From contig OZ252214.1 of the NCBI GenBank assembly GCA_965248935.1, positions 744,001 to 808,000 on the forward strand: DNA of 64,000 nucleotides, given 5' to 3'. Shown here one piece after another: positions 44,661 through 54,650 of this stretch. A program made the position numbers and the translations under genes. Position 1 is the first letter of the stretch. Each line of letters opens with the position of its first letter. The stretch comes from G032773895 sp965248935 (GTDB lineage Bacteria > Pseudomonadota > Gammaproteobacteria > Pseudomonadales > Cellvibrionaceae). The notes below the pieces were generated by a model. It saw only the letters and a list, made by a program, of their open reading frames with translations, did not search any database and was not told where the DNA came from.

Positions 44661-46955
44661 ATGCGCTTACAAACCCAATTCGGCACACAAATCAATCTCG
44701 ATAGAGCTATGCGAAATGAAATAGTCGCAGAAGCGTACTTCTCTGCCCAGTTTCTGAGCGTAATCGCTATCATCCTTTTATCGATATTCTGTAGCGCCGC
44801 CTACAGTGCCGAAAGGCTTGGTCCAGAACTCACTAGGCAAGCTCGACTCAATACCACAGCACATGACGCCGAAGTACTCTACTCCATAGCACACCTCGAA
44901 TTAGAAGATGGCGGCCACTGGAAGAGTGTGCAATATGTTTCAATCCGTATTAATACACTCGAAGCTGCTAGAGATTACGGCAGAATGGTACTACCCTACA
45001 ACCACTACTATTCTCAGCTCACCCTCGACTTCGCCAGAGTACTCGATAAAAAAGGAGCGATAAACGAGTTAGCCGAAGACGCCATTCAAACCCGAGTAAC
45101 AGGCGGAGGGCAAGACTTCTATTCTGACAGTAGCGAACTGGTATTCTCCCTACCGGATATATCACCCGGCTCTATACTCGAATTCCAATACTCAAGAAAA
45201 AGCAAAAAATTGGCGCTGCCAGAGCTATTTAGCAACCGAATAACGCCCTATCACTTTCAAAAGAAAATTGGTAACGACGGCTGGCGTTCAGATTACGTCG
45301 CACATTTCTCGTATCAAATTACACACCTCACCCGTAGGCCCCTTTACCAAAAAAGCTATATGGGTTTTCCAAGTAACCCAACGTCCACTACCGATGGAGT
45401 AAAAACCACGAAAATATGGAACATGACAAAAGTTCCTCAATTAGTGACTGAAAGCTGGATGCCACCACTCCACAAAGTTGTGCCAGAGCTATTTATCTCC
45501 ACTCACAAAGACTGGTCGGTAATAGACAAATGGGCTTGGGGGAAAATACACGACAAAATCGTCAGTACCAACGACGTAAAGCAGGTCGTCAAAAAATTAA
45601 AACTGGACAAATACGCCAGTGATCAAGAAAAAATACAAGCCGTATACGAATATTTACAATTAAATGTTCGCTACGTCTTTGCCCACCTGGGCCGAGGTGG
45701 TTATGAACCACATTTTTCTAGCGAAGTCATTCAACAAAGCTACGGCGACTGTAAAGACCAAACCGTTCTCGCTATTTCTCTTCTCAACCAACTCGGTATT
45801 AATGCGCTACCTGCACTTGTGCAAACACCTCACTCTGGACGAAGTGATACGCCGATGGTGGATCTTATATTCGACCATATGATTGTCTATATCCCCAAAG
45901 CGGAAACTCACGATGCAGTGTGGATGGATACCACAGGAGATCGCTCCCTTTTCCCCGGTGTATCCAATTACCTTATTGGGCAAAATGCCTTTATCGTCAA
46001 TGGCCAGGGCGGCAAACTAACATTGATCGATGGCGATTTTCCGCATAACCTCGCCCAACTCAATATGGAATATAAAATATCTGCTGACGGGTTTTCCCAA
46101 GTAAACGCAGAAATTCAGCTATCGGGTTACTTTGAAGAAAATATCCGCAACTGGTGGAAACATGATACGAATCGTACTACCAGCTTAAACCAGTTTGCCT
46201 CAGCAATTTTTCCCAAAACAACGGACTATGAATTTAAAGGCAGTGTTATCAACACTGAAAACCTTTGGCAACCCGCCGTCATCAAAGGCAGCTTTGTTTT
46301 TAACGAAAAGCTCAATGAAGAAACCCCGCCGTCATTTGCCACAAGCCTAGCGCAAATTATCCAACTGTTTGGTGGGTACAGTGAATTACAATTGCCCCAA
46401 GAACGTCAAAACCGATTTTCCAACCACTACCCCAGCGCGCTGGAATTAAATGCATACTTCTACGCACCAAAAGAGACAACCGTCGCGGTTGTAGATACCG
46501 GGTCCGACATCGTCAGCCATTATTTTTCTCTTAAACAAAATGGCAAAAAAACGGATTACGGTTATGAAGTTAAGCTAACGTTGACAAGACCGGAGGTGAA
46601 TATCAGCGCATCTGAATATAAAAAATATTTCAACGACACTAAGCTACTTTCTCAGCCTACTCCTTGGATAATTAGCTTTGCCAGAGCGCCCAACCAAGAA
46701 ATACTATCCGAACTCGAAGACATTAAACACAGCTACGGGAAAAATAGCTTCGAATACTTTTTAGCACAGACAAAACAACTTATCAAAAATGGTGACTTTC
46801 AAAAAGCACTAGAACCGGCCCAACAAGCGGTAGAAAAAAAAGCGAACAGCGGAGAGGCATGGTACTACTTAGGAATGGCTCAAGGTCTTAACTCGATGAT
46901 CGATGAATCACAAAAATCATTCGAACTGGCTGCTGAACTGGGCTACCTACCTTAA
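44661..46955 (+). CDS. DUF3857/transglutaminase-like exported protein
   Basis: A 764-residue protein with a hydrophobic N-terminal signal (about residues 28-50, FLSVIAIILLSIFCSAAYSA). It has a DUF3857 beta domain (SIAHLELEDGGHWKSVQYV through about residue 230), a transglutaminase-like core with the active cysteine in YGDCKDQTVLAISLLNQLG and His/Asp partners in FDHMIVYI and WMDTTGD, then a beta domain and C-terminal TPR-like helices. Members are exported and of unknown function. It is followed after 15 bases by a TPR lipoprotein gene, which is evidently cotranscribed. Confidence 0.88.
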   Translation: MRLQTQFGTQINLDRAMRNEIVAEAYFSAQFLSVIAIILLSIFCSAAYSAERLGPELTRQARLNTTAHDAEVLYSIAHLELEDGGHWKSVQYVSIRINTLEAARDYGRMVLPYNHYYSQLTLDFARVLDKKGAINELAEDAIQTRVTGGGQDFYSDSSELVFSLPDISPGSILEFQYSRKSKKLALPELFSNRITPYHFQKKIGNDGWRSDYVAHFSYQITHLTRRPLYQKSYMGFPSNPTSTTDGVKTTKIWNMTKVPQLVTESWMPPLHKVVPELFISTHKDWSVIDKWAWGKIHDKIVSTNDVKQVVKKLKLDKYASDQEKIQAVYEYLQLNVRYVFAHLGRGGYEPHFSSEVIQQSYGDCKDQTVLAISLLNQLGINALPALVQTPHSGRSDTPMVDLIFDHMIVYIPKAETHDAVWMDTTGDRSLFPGVSNYLIGQNAFIVNGQGGKLTLIDGDFPHNLAQLNMEYKISADGFSQVNAEIQLSGYFEENIRNWWKHDTNRTTSLNQFASAIFPKTTDYEFKGSVINTENLWQPAVIKGSFVFNEKLNEETPPSFATSLAQIIQLFGGYSELQLPQERQNRFSNHYPSALELNAYFYAPKETTVAVVDTGSDIVSHYFSLKQNGKKTDYGYEVKLTLTRPEVNISASEYKKYFNDTKLLSQPTPWIISFARAPNQEILSELEDIKHSYGKNSFEYFLAQTKQLIKNGDFQKALEPAQQAVEKKANSGEAWYYLGMAQGLNSMIDESQKSFELAAELGYLP

Positions 46956-46970
46956 AGGACTTAATGCTGA

Positions 46971-48362
46971 ATGAAACTCCCTATACCCAGACTTTTTAAT
47001 GTTCCGCCTACTAATGTTCCACCTATTTGTGCCACTCTATTTATCTATTCCGCCATACTTATTTTGGCCAGCATACTGACCGGCTGCAACAGCACAACAC
47101 CCATAAAAAAAATCCCAGAAGAGCTTGCAACCTATAAAACACATCAAGAACTCTACCAGTCAGGACAAAAATCGTTCGAAAAATGGGGAAAAGAATTTTC
47201 TTATAGCGAACTAAAAAACAGCTACGATTACTTTAAAGGTGCAATTGAAATACAACCGGATAACATTCAATACCAAAAAGCCTATTACCTAGTTCTGTTT
47301 GCCCGCAGTATTTTAGAGTCCAACATTACTGAAGCACAACTCATTAAAATGTTCAACCTGATACACCCAGTCGTTCAAGCGTCTATAGCCGCGCCAGCGA
47401 AAAGCACATATATTCGAGGAAAAGCACAAAAAGAAGAACCCGACATTTTAATTGGGCATCTCACGCGGGCCATTTATCAACAACCCTACGACCCCTACCC
47501 CTGGTTAGAATTATCCTCTTTATATGAAAAGCAACATAATTTCTGGCTATCTGCCGCCACAGCCAAGCAAGCCACCGCCTTAGAAGACTCCGCAGCGGCT
47601 GAATTTAAAGTGGGCACTCAACTCAACAACCTTGCCAAACAGAAAAAATGCAGCGACAACTGGAAACCTTACAAACATCAAGCAATAAAACATATTGCAT
47701 CGGCATCCGCCAAAGAACCCGATAACGCAAATTACCTATACTCCCAAGCTTATCTCTACCAAACCTTGGGGTTAATGCCGCTCTCATTAATGCAAGTAAA
47801 GAAATCACTGGAAATAAAAAAAGGTTACTGGCCCACCCGGCTTTATACACAAGTTGCCCTCTCACTTAAAAAATATGAGTTAGCAGAAACCCTCTCGACT
47901 CAACTAATCAACGAATACAATCGCCACGATGGCTATCTGTTCAAATCCATGAGTTACGCAGGCAGACACCAATGGGAAGCGGCTAGAGAAGCACTTCAAC
48001 ATTACATAGAAAAAGACAAGCCCACAATTAACCACCACGTTATTCATAGCTGGATAACAAACCTCGCCTCTGACCAAAAAATCTACCCTCAACTCCAAAA
48101 CCTACCCGCCAATACCGAATGGGAAATACTCATTAAAGACTTTTTTAATGGAGAAACACTGAAAACAGAAAAAGACTTAAATTACTTTGCATCAAACTCG
48201 TGTGAACGCTCAATTGGGCATTTTTATAACGCCTACAAATTCTGGCTGAATGCGGACATCCCATCCACAGAACGCCAATTGCTCGACGCCATTAACTACC
48301 CCTCTCTGCAATTTACCGAACATTATTGGGCCGAAATTATTTTGCACTACATCCAACGCTAA
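46971..48362 (+). CDS. TPR-type lipoprotein partner of the DUF3857 protein
   Basis: A 463-residue protein with a lipoprotein signal ending LTGC at Cys39 (long N-terminal region MKLPIPRLFNVPPTN before the hydrophobic core). The mature part is helical repeats: ELKNSYDYFKGAIEIQPDN, LSAATAKQATALEDSAAA, PLSLMQVKKSLEIKKGYW, the TPR pattern. AAGGA stands 11 bases ahead of the ATG. It abuts the DUF3857 gene and faces motY end to end across 21 bases. Function unknown; probably a scaffold in the periplasm or outer membrane. Confidence 0.82.
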   Translation: MKLPIPRLFNVPPTNVPPICATLFIYSAILILASILTGCNSTTPIKKIPEELATYKTHQELYQSGQKSFEKWGKEFSYSELKNSYDYFKGAIEIQPDNIQYQKAYYLVLFARSILESNITEAQLIKMFNLIHPVVQASIAAPAKSTYIRGKAQKEEPDILIGHLTRAIYQQPYDPYPWLELSSLYEKQHNFWLSAATAKQATALEDSAAAEFKVGTQLNNLAKQKKCSDNWKPYKHQAIKHIASASAKEPDNANYLYSQAYLYQTLGLMPLSLMQVKKSLEIKKGYWPTRLYTQVALSLKKYELAETLSTQLINEYNRHDGYLFKSMSYAGRHQWEAAREALQHYIEKDKPTINHHVIHSWITNLASDQKIYPQLQNLPANTEWEILIKDFFNGETLKTEKDLNYFASNSCERSIGHFYNAYKFWLNADIPSTERQLLDAINYPSLQFTEHYWAEIILHYIQR

Positions 48363-48383
48363 CAGAAACTTTATCCACCCTCG

Positions 48384-49331
48384 CTATTCCTTAGAAGCCA
48401 AAGGCAGCACTTCAATCTCCTCAACTTTTTCCAACCTAACCGTAACACGTCGGTTTTTCGCTCGGCCACTTTTGGTCGTATTACTCGCAACCGGATACCT
48501 TTCACCGTGCCACCTTAGCGTTATCCAATCTTCCGGTACACCTCGCCTTTTTAAATATTGACTCACAAGCTCTGCGCGAACTTTGGACAACTGCAAATTC
48601 TCTGCCCTATCGCCCATGCTATCCGCATGTCCATCAATATAAAAAAGGCGTACTTTACTATCGTATTTAACTAATTTTAAAATTTGGTCCAGTTTTCTCA
48701 TCAAAGGGCCCGTTAACTCGTCCTGTACTCCCGCAGGAAACTGCAAAGAAGTGCGTTTTAATTGATCGAAATTTCCAGGAATCAAGCCCGGTAGACAATT
48801 TAAGTAACGTCTATACGCCTTTTTAAACCCAATTGACGTTATCTGTAAATTAGCTGGCTGCTCAGCAGGTGGGTCGTACCAAGTATCATGGGATATTTCC
48901 ACTTCACGCCCCAAATTTAAGTGTCCCAGCATTTTTTCCGCCCAAGAATCACCCAACCACATTGGACGCCGACCCCGTTTAATAGGTACTTTTCCAATAT
49001 CAAACTCTTTACTTTCATTAATCCATATAGGGTTGCGGGCGATAATTGTTGCCTCCCCGGCTTGGAAACGGCTCGACTTTTCCCTTAGATAAAAAACCGA
49101 AGCCTCCCCCGCACGAGTCCGAAAAACAGCATCACCGTAAAAAGGAACTTTGTGTTCAATACGGCACTCAAACACTGAACCGACATACTTCCAACCTTTG
49201 TCGTTTATCGCGTTGCTATAGGTAGCAGCCTGAGCAGTAATAGAGGCCCCCATAACCAAATACAAGGCCAAAGACAAAATCAAATACAGAAGCAGACATC
49301 GACCGGATGTGAAGAGAGAAACCTTGACCAT
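48384..49331 (-). CDS. motY: Sodium-type flagellar motor protein MotY
   Basis: Periplasmic T-ring component that, with MotX, holds the PomAB/MotAB stator in sodium-driven or Pseudomonas-like flagella. The ATG at 49331 (AGGT ahead) starts a signal peptide (LLLYLILSLALYLVMGASITAQA). The MotY N-domain has CRIEHKVPFYGDAVF and WWDPP-like elements, and the C-domain is OmpA-like peptidoglycan-binding: LFYIDGHADSMGDRAENLQLSKVRAE with NRRVTVRLE at the end. No other flagellar gene is nearby; motY-pyrC-rnt is the Pseudomonas order. Confidence 0.94.
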   Translation of the reverse strand: MVKVSLFTSGRCLLLYLILSLALYLVMGASITAQAATYSNAINDKGWKYVGSVFECRIEHKVPFYGDAVFRTRAGEASVFYLREKSSRFQAGEATIIARNPIWINESKEFDIGKVPIKRGRRPMWLGDSWAEKMLGHLNLGREVEISHDTWYDPPAEQPANLQITSIGFKKAYRRYLNCLPGLIPGNFDQLKRTSLQFPAGVQDELTGPLMRKLDQILKLVKYDSKVRLFYIDGHADSMGDRAENLQLSKVRAELVSQYLKRRGVPEDWITLRWHGERYPVASNTTKSGRAKNRRVTVRLEKVEEIEVLPLASKE

Positions 49332-49540
49332 ATACCGATACCTGACTAAACCAACATGCACTGAGAAATAAAAAGACACTACCTTAGTTTAGCTATCGGC
49401 AATATTTCATCCTGCTTTAGTCTTACTCAGACCCTCTATTTCCGATGAAACTTACGCCGAATTCAGGTAGGATGCGCGACTCTGATACAACACTGGTTAC
49501 AACACTGGTACAACAGCAATACTCGCAACAAGGTACTCAA

Positions 49541-50575
49541 ATGCCCCAATCCATCACCATAACCGCCCCAGATGACTGGCATATTCACCTGAGAGACTTA
49601 GCCGCACTGCGCTATACCGTCCCTCACGCCGCCGCCAGCTTCGAGCGTGTTATTGTTATGCCAAACCTAGTGCCACCAGTCACCAATGCGCAACAAGCGA
49701 TAGCCTACAAAGCAAGAATAATGGAGCAGGTGCCCGCGAAACACACCTTAGAACCACTAATGGTCCTCTACCTCACAGAACACACTTCAGCAGAAGATAT
49801 TCGCGCGGCCAAAAAAGCAGGTATCGTTGCCTGTAAACTCTATCCCACTGGGGCGACCACCAACTCAGATTCAGGGGTAACAGATATAAAAAAGATCTAC
49901 CCCGTTCTTGAAACCATGCAAAAAGAAGGGGTTTTACTCTTAGTTCACGGCGAAGTCACAGACGCACATATCGATATATTCGATCGAGAAGCCGTCTTTA
50001 TTGAAAGAACCCTCGCCCCCCTCACCGCTGATTTTCCTAACCTCAAACTGGTGCTTGAACACATTACAACCAAAGACGCCGTACAATTTGTTTCAGCGAC
50101 CGGGGGCAATATCGCGGCCACCATTACCGCACACCATCTATTGTTTAACCGAAACCATATGCTAGCGGGTGGCATTCGCCCACACTACTACTGCCTGCCA
50201 ATATTGAAGCGAAACATTCACCAAGAATCACTGCTCCGTGCAGCCACAAGCGCTAACCCAAAATTCTTCTTAGGCACTGACTCAGCGCCACACGCCAAAC
50301 CCCAAAAAGAAGCCGCCTGCGGCTGCGCTGGCAGCTACACCGCATTTGCCGCCATAGAACTATACGCAGAAGCCTTTGATAGCGTAGAAGCGCTCGATAA
50401 ATTAGAGGGCTTTGCCAGCCACTTTGGGCCAGATTTTTATGGCCTACCCCGCAATACCAACCAGATTACTCTAACAAAAACCCCCTGGCAGGTTCCAGAG
50501 TATTTCGCATTTGGCGACTCACAGCTTGTGCCCATAAAAGCCAGCGAAACCCTCAACTGGCGCGCTATGCGCTAA
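49541..50575 (+). CDS. pyrC: Dihydroorotase, class II (PyrC)
   Basis: Zinc amidohydrolase of pyrimidine synthesis, 344 residues from the ATG at 49541 (AAGG ahead). The metal sites are DDWHIHLRD (His pair), the carbamylated lysine in ACKLYPTGATTNS, LVHGEV, LEHITT, and the catalytic Asp in GTDSAPHAKPQKE. The frame is open 32 codons farther, but the family begins close to ITITAPDDWHIH. It diverges from motY and is followed by rnt after 15 bases. Confidence 0.97.
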   Translation: MPQSITITAPDDWHIHLRDLAALRYTVPHAAASFERVIVMPNLVPPVTNAQQAIAYKARIMEQVPAKHTLEPLMVLYLTEHTSAEDIRAAKKAGIVACKLYPTGATTNSDSGVTDIKKIYPVLETMQKEGVLLLVHGEVTDAHIDIFDREAVFIERTLAPLTADFPNLKLVLEHITTKDAVQFVSATGGNIAATITAHHLLFNRNHMLAGGIRPHYYCLPILKRNIHQESLLRAATSANPKFFLGTDSAPHAKPQKEAACGCAGSYTAFAAIELYAEAFDSVEALDKLEGFASHFGPDFYGLPRNTNQITLTKTPWQVPEYFAFGDSQLVPIKASETLNWRAMR

Positions 50576-50590
50576 CCCTCGGAGCCCCGA

Positions 50591-51232
50591 ATGTCAGATG
50601 TAGAAAAATCGTCCATTGCCTCACGTTTTCGAGGCTTTTTACCCGTTGTTATAGACGTGGAAACAGGAGGGTTTAACGCGCGAACCGACGCCCTTTTGGA
50701 AATATCAGCCGTTACCCTATCCATGAATGAAGAGGGTATGCTTGCGCCAGAAGAAACCATAGAGTTTCATGTAGAGCCATTTGAAGGAGCCAATATAGAA
50801 CAGTCCGCCCTAGACTTTACAGGCATAGATATAGAAAGTGAAAGTCGGCAAGCGGTACCGGAATCCGTCGCTCTGGGAGGGGTATTTCAAACCATTCGCA
50901 AACAAGTAAAAGAGACAGGATGTAACCGCGCCATACTCGTAGGCCATAACGCCCATTTTGACCTGAACTTTTTAAACGCAGCAATTGAACGGTGTGACAT
51001 CAAACGCAGCCCCTTTCACCCATTCTCCTGCATGGATACCGCAACTCTATCCGGCCTAGCCTTTGGCCATACTGTACTGGCTAAAACATGCCAAATTGCT
51101 GGAATCGAATTTTCCAACGCTGAAGCACACTCAGCGGCCTATGACGCAGAAAAAACCGCCGAACTCTTTTGCTTAATTATCAACAAGTGGAAATACCTCG
51201 GTGGCTGGCCTCTCCCTGAAAATGAAAACTAA
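50591..51232 (+). CDS. rnt: Ribonuclease T
   Basis: 3'-to-5' exonuclease of the DEDDh family that trims tRNA and stable RNA ends. The 213 residues show VVIDVETGGFNARTDALLE (first Asp/Glu), LVGHNAHFDLNFL (second Asp) and HSAAYDAEKTAELF (His/Asp), with GFASR-type basic residues at the N-terminus. It follows pyrC by 15 bases in what is probably one operon. Confidence 0.97.
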   Translation: MSDVEKSSIASRFRGFLPVVIDVETGGFNARTDALLEISAVTLSMNEEGMLAPEETIEFHVEPFEGANIEQSALDFTGIDIESESRQAVPESVALGGVFQTIRKQVKETGCNRAILVGHNAHFDLNFLNAAIERCDIKRSPFHPFSCMDTATLSGLAFGHTVLAKTCQIAGIEFSNAEAHSAAYDAEKTAELFCLIINKWKYLGGWPLPENEN

Positions 51233-51375
51233 CCTAGCGCAAGCTCTCGCGCTTCAAAAAACCAAAGAAAAGCCAAAATATTTCTGCCATTCACCCGCTT
51301 GATCTAAAATAAAACTCTGTGAGAATTTTAGGGTAAACTAGATTGTAGTTTTTACACACTGACGACGTAAATATT

Positions 51376-51397
51376 AATAAAGACTGCACTCTTTATT
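51376..51397. other. Hairpin ahead of moeA
   Basis: AATAAAGA and TCTTTATT pair perfectly around a CTGCAC loop. The same TTAATAAAGAG core appears in the three tandem repeats near 29.6 kb. Position 50 bases before moeA suggests an rnt terminator or moeA leader element; it lacks a true U-tract. Confidence 0.4.
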
Positions 51398-51446
51398 TCT
51401 ACTCCGTGAGTAACATCATTCAATTTATATGTATTCGAGGTTAGTA

Positions 51447-52700
51447 ATGTCCTGCGACTGTGACGCCCAGGTAAGTAAACTTATTCCCTACCAACAAGCC
51501 CTTGAATACTTAATCAATGAAGCTTCCCCCATAAAAGAAACGGAAGAAGTCACACTTGATAAAGCCCTAGACAGAGTATTGGCACAAGATATTGTCTCCT
51601 CCATCCAGGTTCCCCCTTTTAACAACTCAGGCATGGACGGCTATGCGTTCCGCCTTCAAGACTATAAAAACTCTCGAACATTAAAACTTGAAGCCCACAT
51701 ATTTGCCGGTGACTTTTACGATAAAACCATACCTTCTGGACACTGCGTGCGAATTATGACCGGCGCCACTGTACCCACACAATTAGATACCGTCGTAATG
51801 CAGGAAAATACCACCGCCGATAAAAACAGCGTAACTATTAATAGCCAATGCCAATTAGGAGACAATATTCGTCTTGCCGGCGAAGATATCGACATTGGCG
51901 ATACCGTACTGACACAAGGAAGAAAATTAACACCTGCCGACCTCGGCTTACTCTCTTCACTAGGCAGCGCCAAAATTGCCGTTCTTCGAAAAATAAAAGT
52001 CGCGGTCTTATCCACCGGCGATGAATTAATTCAACCTGGCAACAAACTCAAACCAGGGCAAATTTTTGAATCAAATAGTGTTGTCATTAAAGGAATGCTC
52101 AACCGGCTAAATGTAAATATTTTAGACATGGGTATTATTCAAGACGACCCAGAAGCCATTGAAACCGCGCTCCTAAAAGCCAATACCGAAGCCGACCTGG
52201 TTATTACCTCCGGGGGCGTCTCCGTAGGCGATGCCGACTATGTAAAAGATATTCTAGATAAGATTGGACACATTAACTTTTGGAAAGTCGCCATTAAACC
52301 AGGCAAGCCCTTTGCCTTTGGCACACTACCGGACAGCTATTTTATTGGCTTGCCAGGTAACCCCGTTTCGTCAACCGTCACATTTGATAAATTAGCCAAA
52401 CCTTTTATTACAAAACTGAGTGGTTCACACCCGACGAACGATATTATTTCAATACCCGCAACCGCCAGCCAAGCATTCAAGAAAAAACCCGGGAGATTGG
52501 ACTTTCAACGGGCAAGCCTCTTTAAACATCAAGATGGCCGTTGGATGGCCAAACCAACAGGGTATCAAGGCTCAGGAATACTGAGTTCAATCAGTCAATC
52601 TAATGGCTATGTTATTCTACCCGCAGAAAGCGGTACTCTAGCAGAGGGCCAGCAAGTAGAATTCTACCCCTTTGATTATACTCTAGCGGTATTCACTTAA
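51447..52700 (+). CDS. moeA: Molybdopterin molybdenumtransferase MoeA
   Basis: Inserts molybdate into adenylylated molybdopterin, the last general step of Moco synthesis. The 417-residue protein begins with the four-domain MoeA layout: NNSGMDGYAF and MTGATVP in the first half, the domain III GDEL motif (VLSTGDELIQPG), SGGVSVGDADYVKD, and GLPGNPVSS. The ATG at 51447 has GAGG 11 bases ahead; an upstream ATG at 51429 is less well placed. No other Moco gene is adjacent. Its stop overlaps a small following frame as TAATG. Confidence 0.96.
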   Translation: MSCDCDAQVSKLIPYQQALEYLINEASPIKETEEVTLDKALDRVLAQDIVSSIQVPPFNNSGMDGYAFRLQDYKNSRTLKLEAHIFAGDFYDKTIPSGHCVRIMTGATVPTQLDTVVMQENTTADKNSVTINSQCQLGDNIRLAGEDIDIGDTVLTQGRKLTPADLGLLSSLGSAKIAVLRKIKVAVLSTGDELIQPGNKLKPGQIFESNSVVIKGMLNRLNVNILDMGIIQDDPEAIETALLKANTEADLVITSGGVSVGDADYVKDILDKIGHINFWKVAIKPGKPFAFGTLPDSYFIGLPGNPVSSTVTFDKLAKPFITKLSGSHPTNDIISIPATASQAFKKKPGRLDFQRASLFKHQDGRWMAKPTGYQGSGILSSISQSNGYVILPAESGTLAEGQQVEFYPFDYTLAVFT

Positions 52701-52837
52701 TGGAATTACATGGTGCCCGTTATATCTTAAGCAGCAAGATTATAGGTATGGTGCGAGGTCGGTTTATCACAGCGGCAAGCTGCTTAAGAAAACAGCGAAG
52801 AAAGGGGTTGTCTCTCACAACGAAATGCAAGGGTTGA
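52700..52837 (+). CDS. Candidate small ORF coupled to moeA
   Basis: A 45-codon frame whose ATG overlaps the moeA stop as TAATG. It begins MELHGARYILSSKIIG. A second open frame in the same segment ends with KGVVSHNEMQGLIKQ and stops as ATGA on the start of the next small gene, so a frameshift in this stretch may have broken one gene. No family is recognised. Confidence 0.25.
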   Translation: MELHGARYILSSKIIGMVRGRFITAASCLRKQRRKGLSLTTKCKG

Positions 52838-52844
52838 TTAAGCA

Positions 52845-53036
52845 ATGAACGTTAAACTGACCTTGCTGGGTATTTTGATATTTGTTGGTACGGTCTTATT
52901 CACTGCATCCCGATTAAAGACAGAAGAAACCACGGTTAGTGCAAGTTATCAAATGCTCGCCTGTGAAAAGTGCTTTCATATGACTGTCGTAAGTAGCCAA
53001 ATCTTAAGTTTTGAGGGTGTAAAGCCAACGGTATAG
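52845..53036 (+). CDS. Small membrane protein of unknown function
   Basis: A 63-residue protein with one N-terminal hydrophobic helix (LTLLGILIFVGTVLFTA), possibly a signal anchor, and a short exported tail containing CEKC. The ATG overlaps an upstream frame as ATGA. It may be a truncated remnant, because the upstream stretch looks frameshifted. No family recognised. Confidence 0.4.
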   Translation: MNVKLTLLGILIFVGTVLFTASRLKTEETTVSASYQMLACEKCFHMTVVSSQILSFEGVKPTV

Positions 53037-53084
53037 CTTTTTCCGTTCCGCCTATGGAAACAAACAGCGCCCGAGCAGATAAAC

Positions 53085-54650
53085 CTACCCTAGAGCATCT
53101 TCCGCAACAAAATATCTCGGGTCTTCAATCACATTAATTTCCACTAAATTACCCGCTTTGCGCAACAAAGATTTGCACTCAGGGCTTAAGTGAACCAAAT
53201 GTAATATTTTCCCCGCATTAAGATACCTTTCCGCCAGCGTATCAATAGCCTCCAACCCAGAGTGATCCGCCACTCGTGAGCCCGCAAAATCAATAATCAC
53301 GTCTTTGTTATCCTTTGATGGATCAAAGCGATCCAAAAAAGACGTTACCGAACCAAAAAAGAGCGGCCCTTCAACAGCATATACTGTTGACCCTTTATGA
53401 TCTTCTCGCGCCACAACACGAATATGCTTTGCCTGATTCCAGGCAAAGACCAAAGCCGAAACAATAACGCCCACCACTACCGCCACCGCAAGATCTGTAA
53501 CAACAGTCACAGCAGAAACCAAAATCAGCACAGCGGCATCACTCTTAGGTACCTTGCTAAGAATTCGAAAACTACTCCACTCAAACGTACCAATCACAAC
53601 AACAAACATTACCCCAATTAATGCCGCAAGTGGAATACGCTCAATTAACCCTGACGCGGCAAGAATAAAGACCAGTAGAAACAAAGCCGCAGTAATGCCC
53701 GAGAGCCTTCCCCGACCACCGGAATTCACATTAATCATACTTTGTCCGATCATCGCGCAACCTCCCATACCGCCAAAAAACCCCGTAGCCGTATTTGCAA
53801 TACCCTGTGCAATACACTCCTTATTACCACGCCCACGAGTTTCCGTAATCTCATCCACTAAACGCAGAGTAAGAAGTGATTCAATAAGCCCAATAGCGGC
53901 CAATATCAACGCATAAGGAAAAATAATACCCAAAGTTTCAAGGTTAAGCGGAACCAAGGGAATATGAAAATTTGGCAGCCCGCCCTTAATCGAAGCCACA
54001 TCACCCACAACACGGGTATCCAAATTAAGCCCGACAACCAATAAGCTGACCACCACAATAGCCACAAGGGAAGAAGGAATTGCCGTTGTCAGCTTGGGAA
54101 GGAAATGGATAATAGCCATTGTCAAAGCCACTAACGCTAAAAGCATATAAAGCTGCGCTCCCCCCAGCCAAGCCACATCCAGAATAGAACCTTCCATAAC
54201 CGTACCAGCCAGCCAACCAGCATCACCTGGAGTACCAAACTGGCCGAGCTGAGCCAAGAAAATCACAATCGCCAAACCATTTACAAACCCCAGCATAACC
54301 GGGTGAGGAACCATGCGGATAAATTTACCTAACTTCAGCGCCCCCGCCGTTATTTGCAGAACCCCCATCAATACCACCGTGGCAAATAGATACTCAACCC
54401 CATGCTCAGCAACCAAACTCACCATCACAACCGCAAGCGCCCCTGTCGCCCCGGAAATCATACCGGGCCTTCCGCCTATGCACGCCGTAATCAAGCCCAC
54501 CATAAAAGCCGCGTATAGCCCTACCAGAGGCTCTACCCCGGTAACAAATGCAAATGCCACCGCTTCCGGCACCAATGCTAACGCGACCGTTAAACCCGAC
54601 AACACATCATTTTTGACGGTCGCAACCTTACTGGGATGAAACTCAAACAT
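53085..54650 (-). CDS. SulP-family anion transporter with STAS domain
   Basis: A 521-residue SLC26/SulP transporter for sulfate, bicarbonate or a related anion. The first residues, the conserved FHPSKVATVKNDVLSGLTVALALVPEAVAFAF, lead into about 10-12 membrane helices, including GGMGGCAMIGQSMINVNSGGRGRLSG, and a C-terminal STAS domain from about residue 415 (VDHSGLEAIDTLAERYLNAG). The short, acidic-light STAS resembles the bicarbonate-type members, but substrate cannot be decided. It stands alone. Confidence 0.92.
   Translation of the reverse strand: MFEFHPSKVATVKNDVLSGLTVALALVPEAVAFAFVTGVEPLVGLYAAFMVGLITACIGGRPGMISGATGALAVVMVSLVAEHGVEYLFATVVLMGVLQITAGALKLGKFIRMVPHPVMLGFVNGLAIVIFLAQLGQFGTPGDAGWLAGTVMEGSILDVAWLGGAQLYMLLALVALTMAIIHFLPKLTTAIPSSLVAIVVVSLLVVGLNLDTRVVGDVASIKGGLPNFHIPLVPLNLETLGIIFPYALILAAIGLIESLLTLRLVDEITETRGRGNKECIAQGIANTATGFFGGMGGCAMIGQSMINVNSGGRGRLSGITAALFLLVFILAASGLIERIPLAALIGVMFVVVIGTFEWSSFRILSKVPKSDAAVLILVSAVTVVTDLAVAVVVGVIVSALVFAWNQAKHIRVVAREDHKGSTVYAVEGPLFFGSVTSFLDRFDPSKDNKDVIIDFAGSRVADHSGLEAIDTLAERYLNAGKILHLVHLSPECKSLLRKAGNLVEINVIEDPRYFVAEDALG

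Noticed and set aside
51300..51446. Moco riboswitch ahead of moeA
   Set aside because: Only one short hairpin is found; the multi-stem Moco motif is absent.
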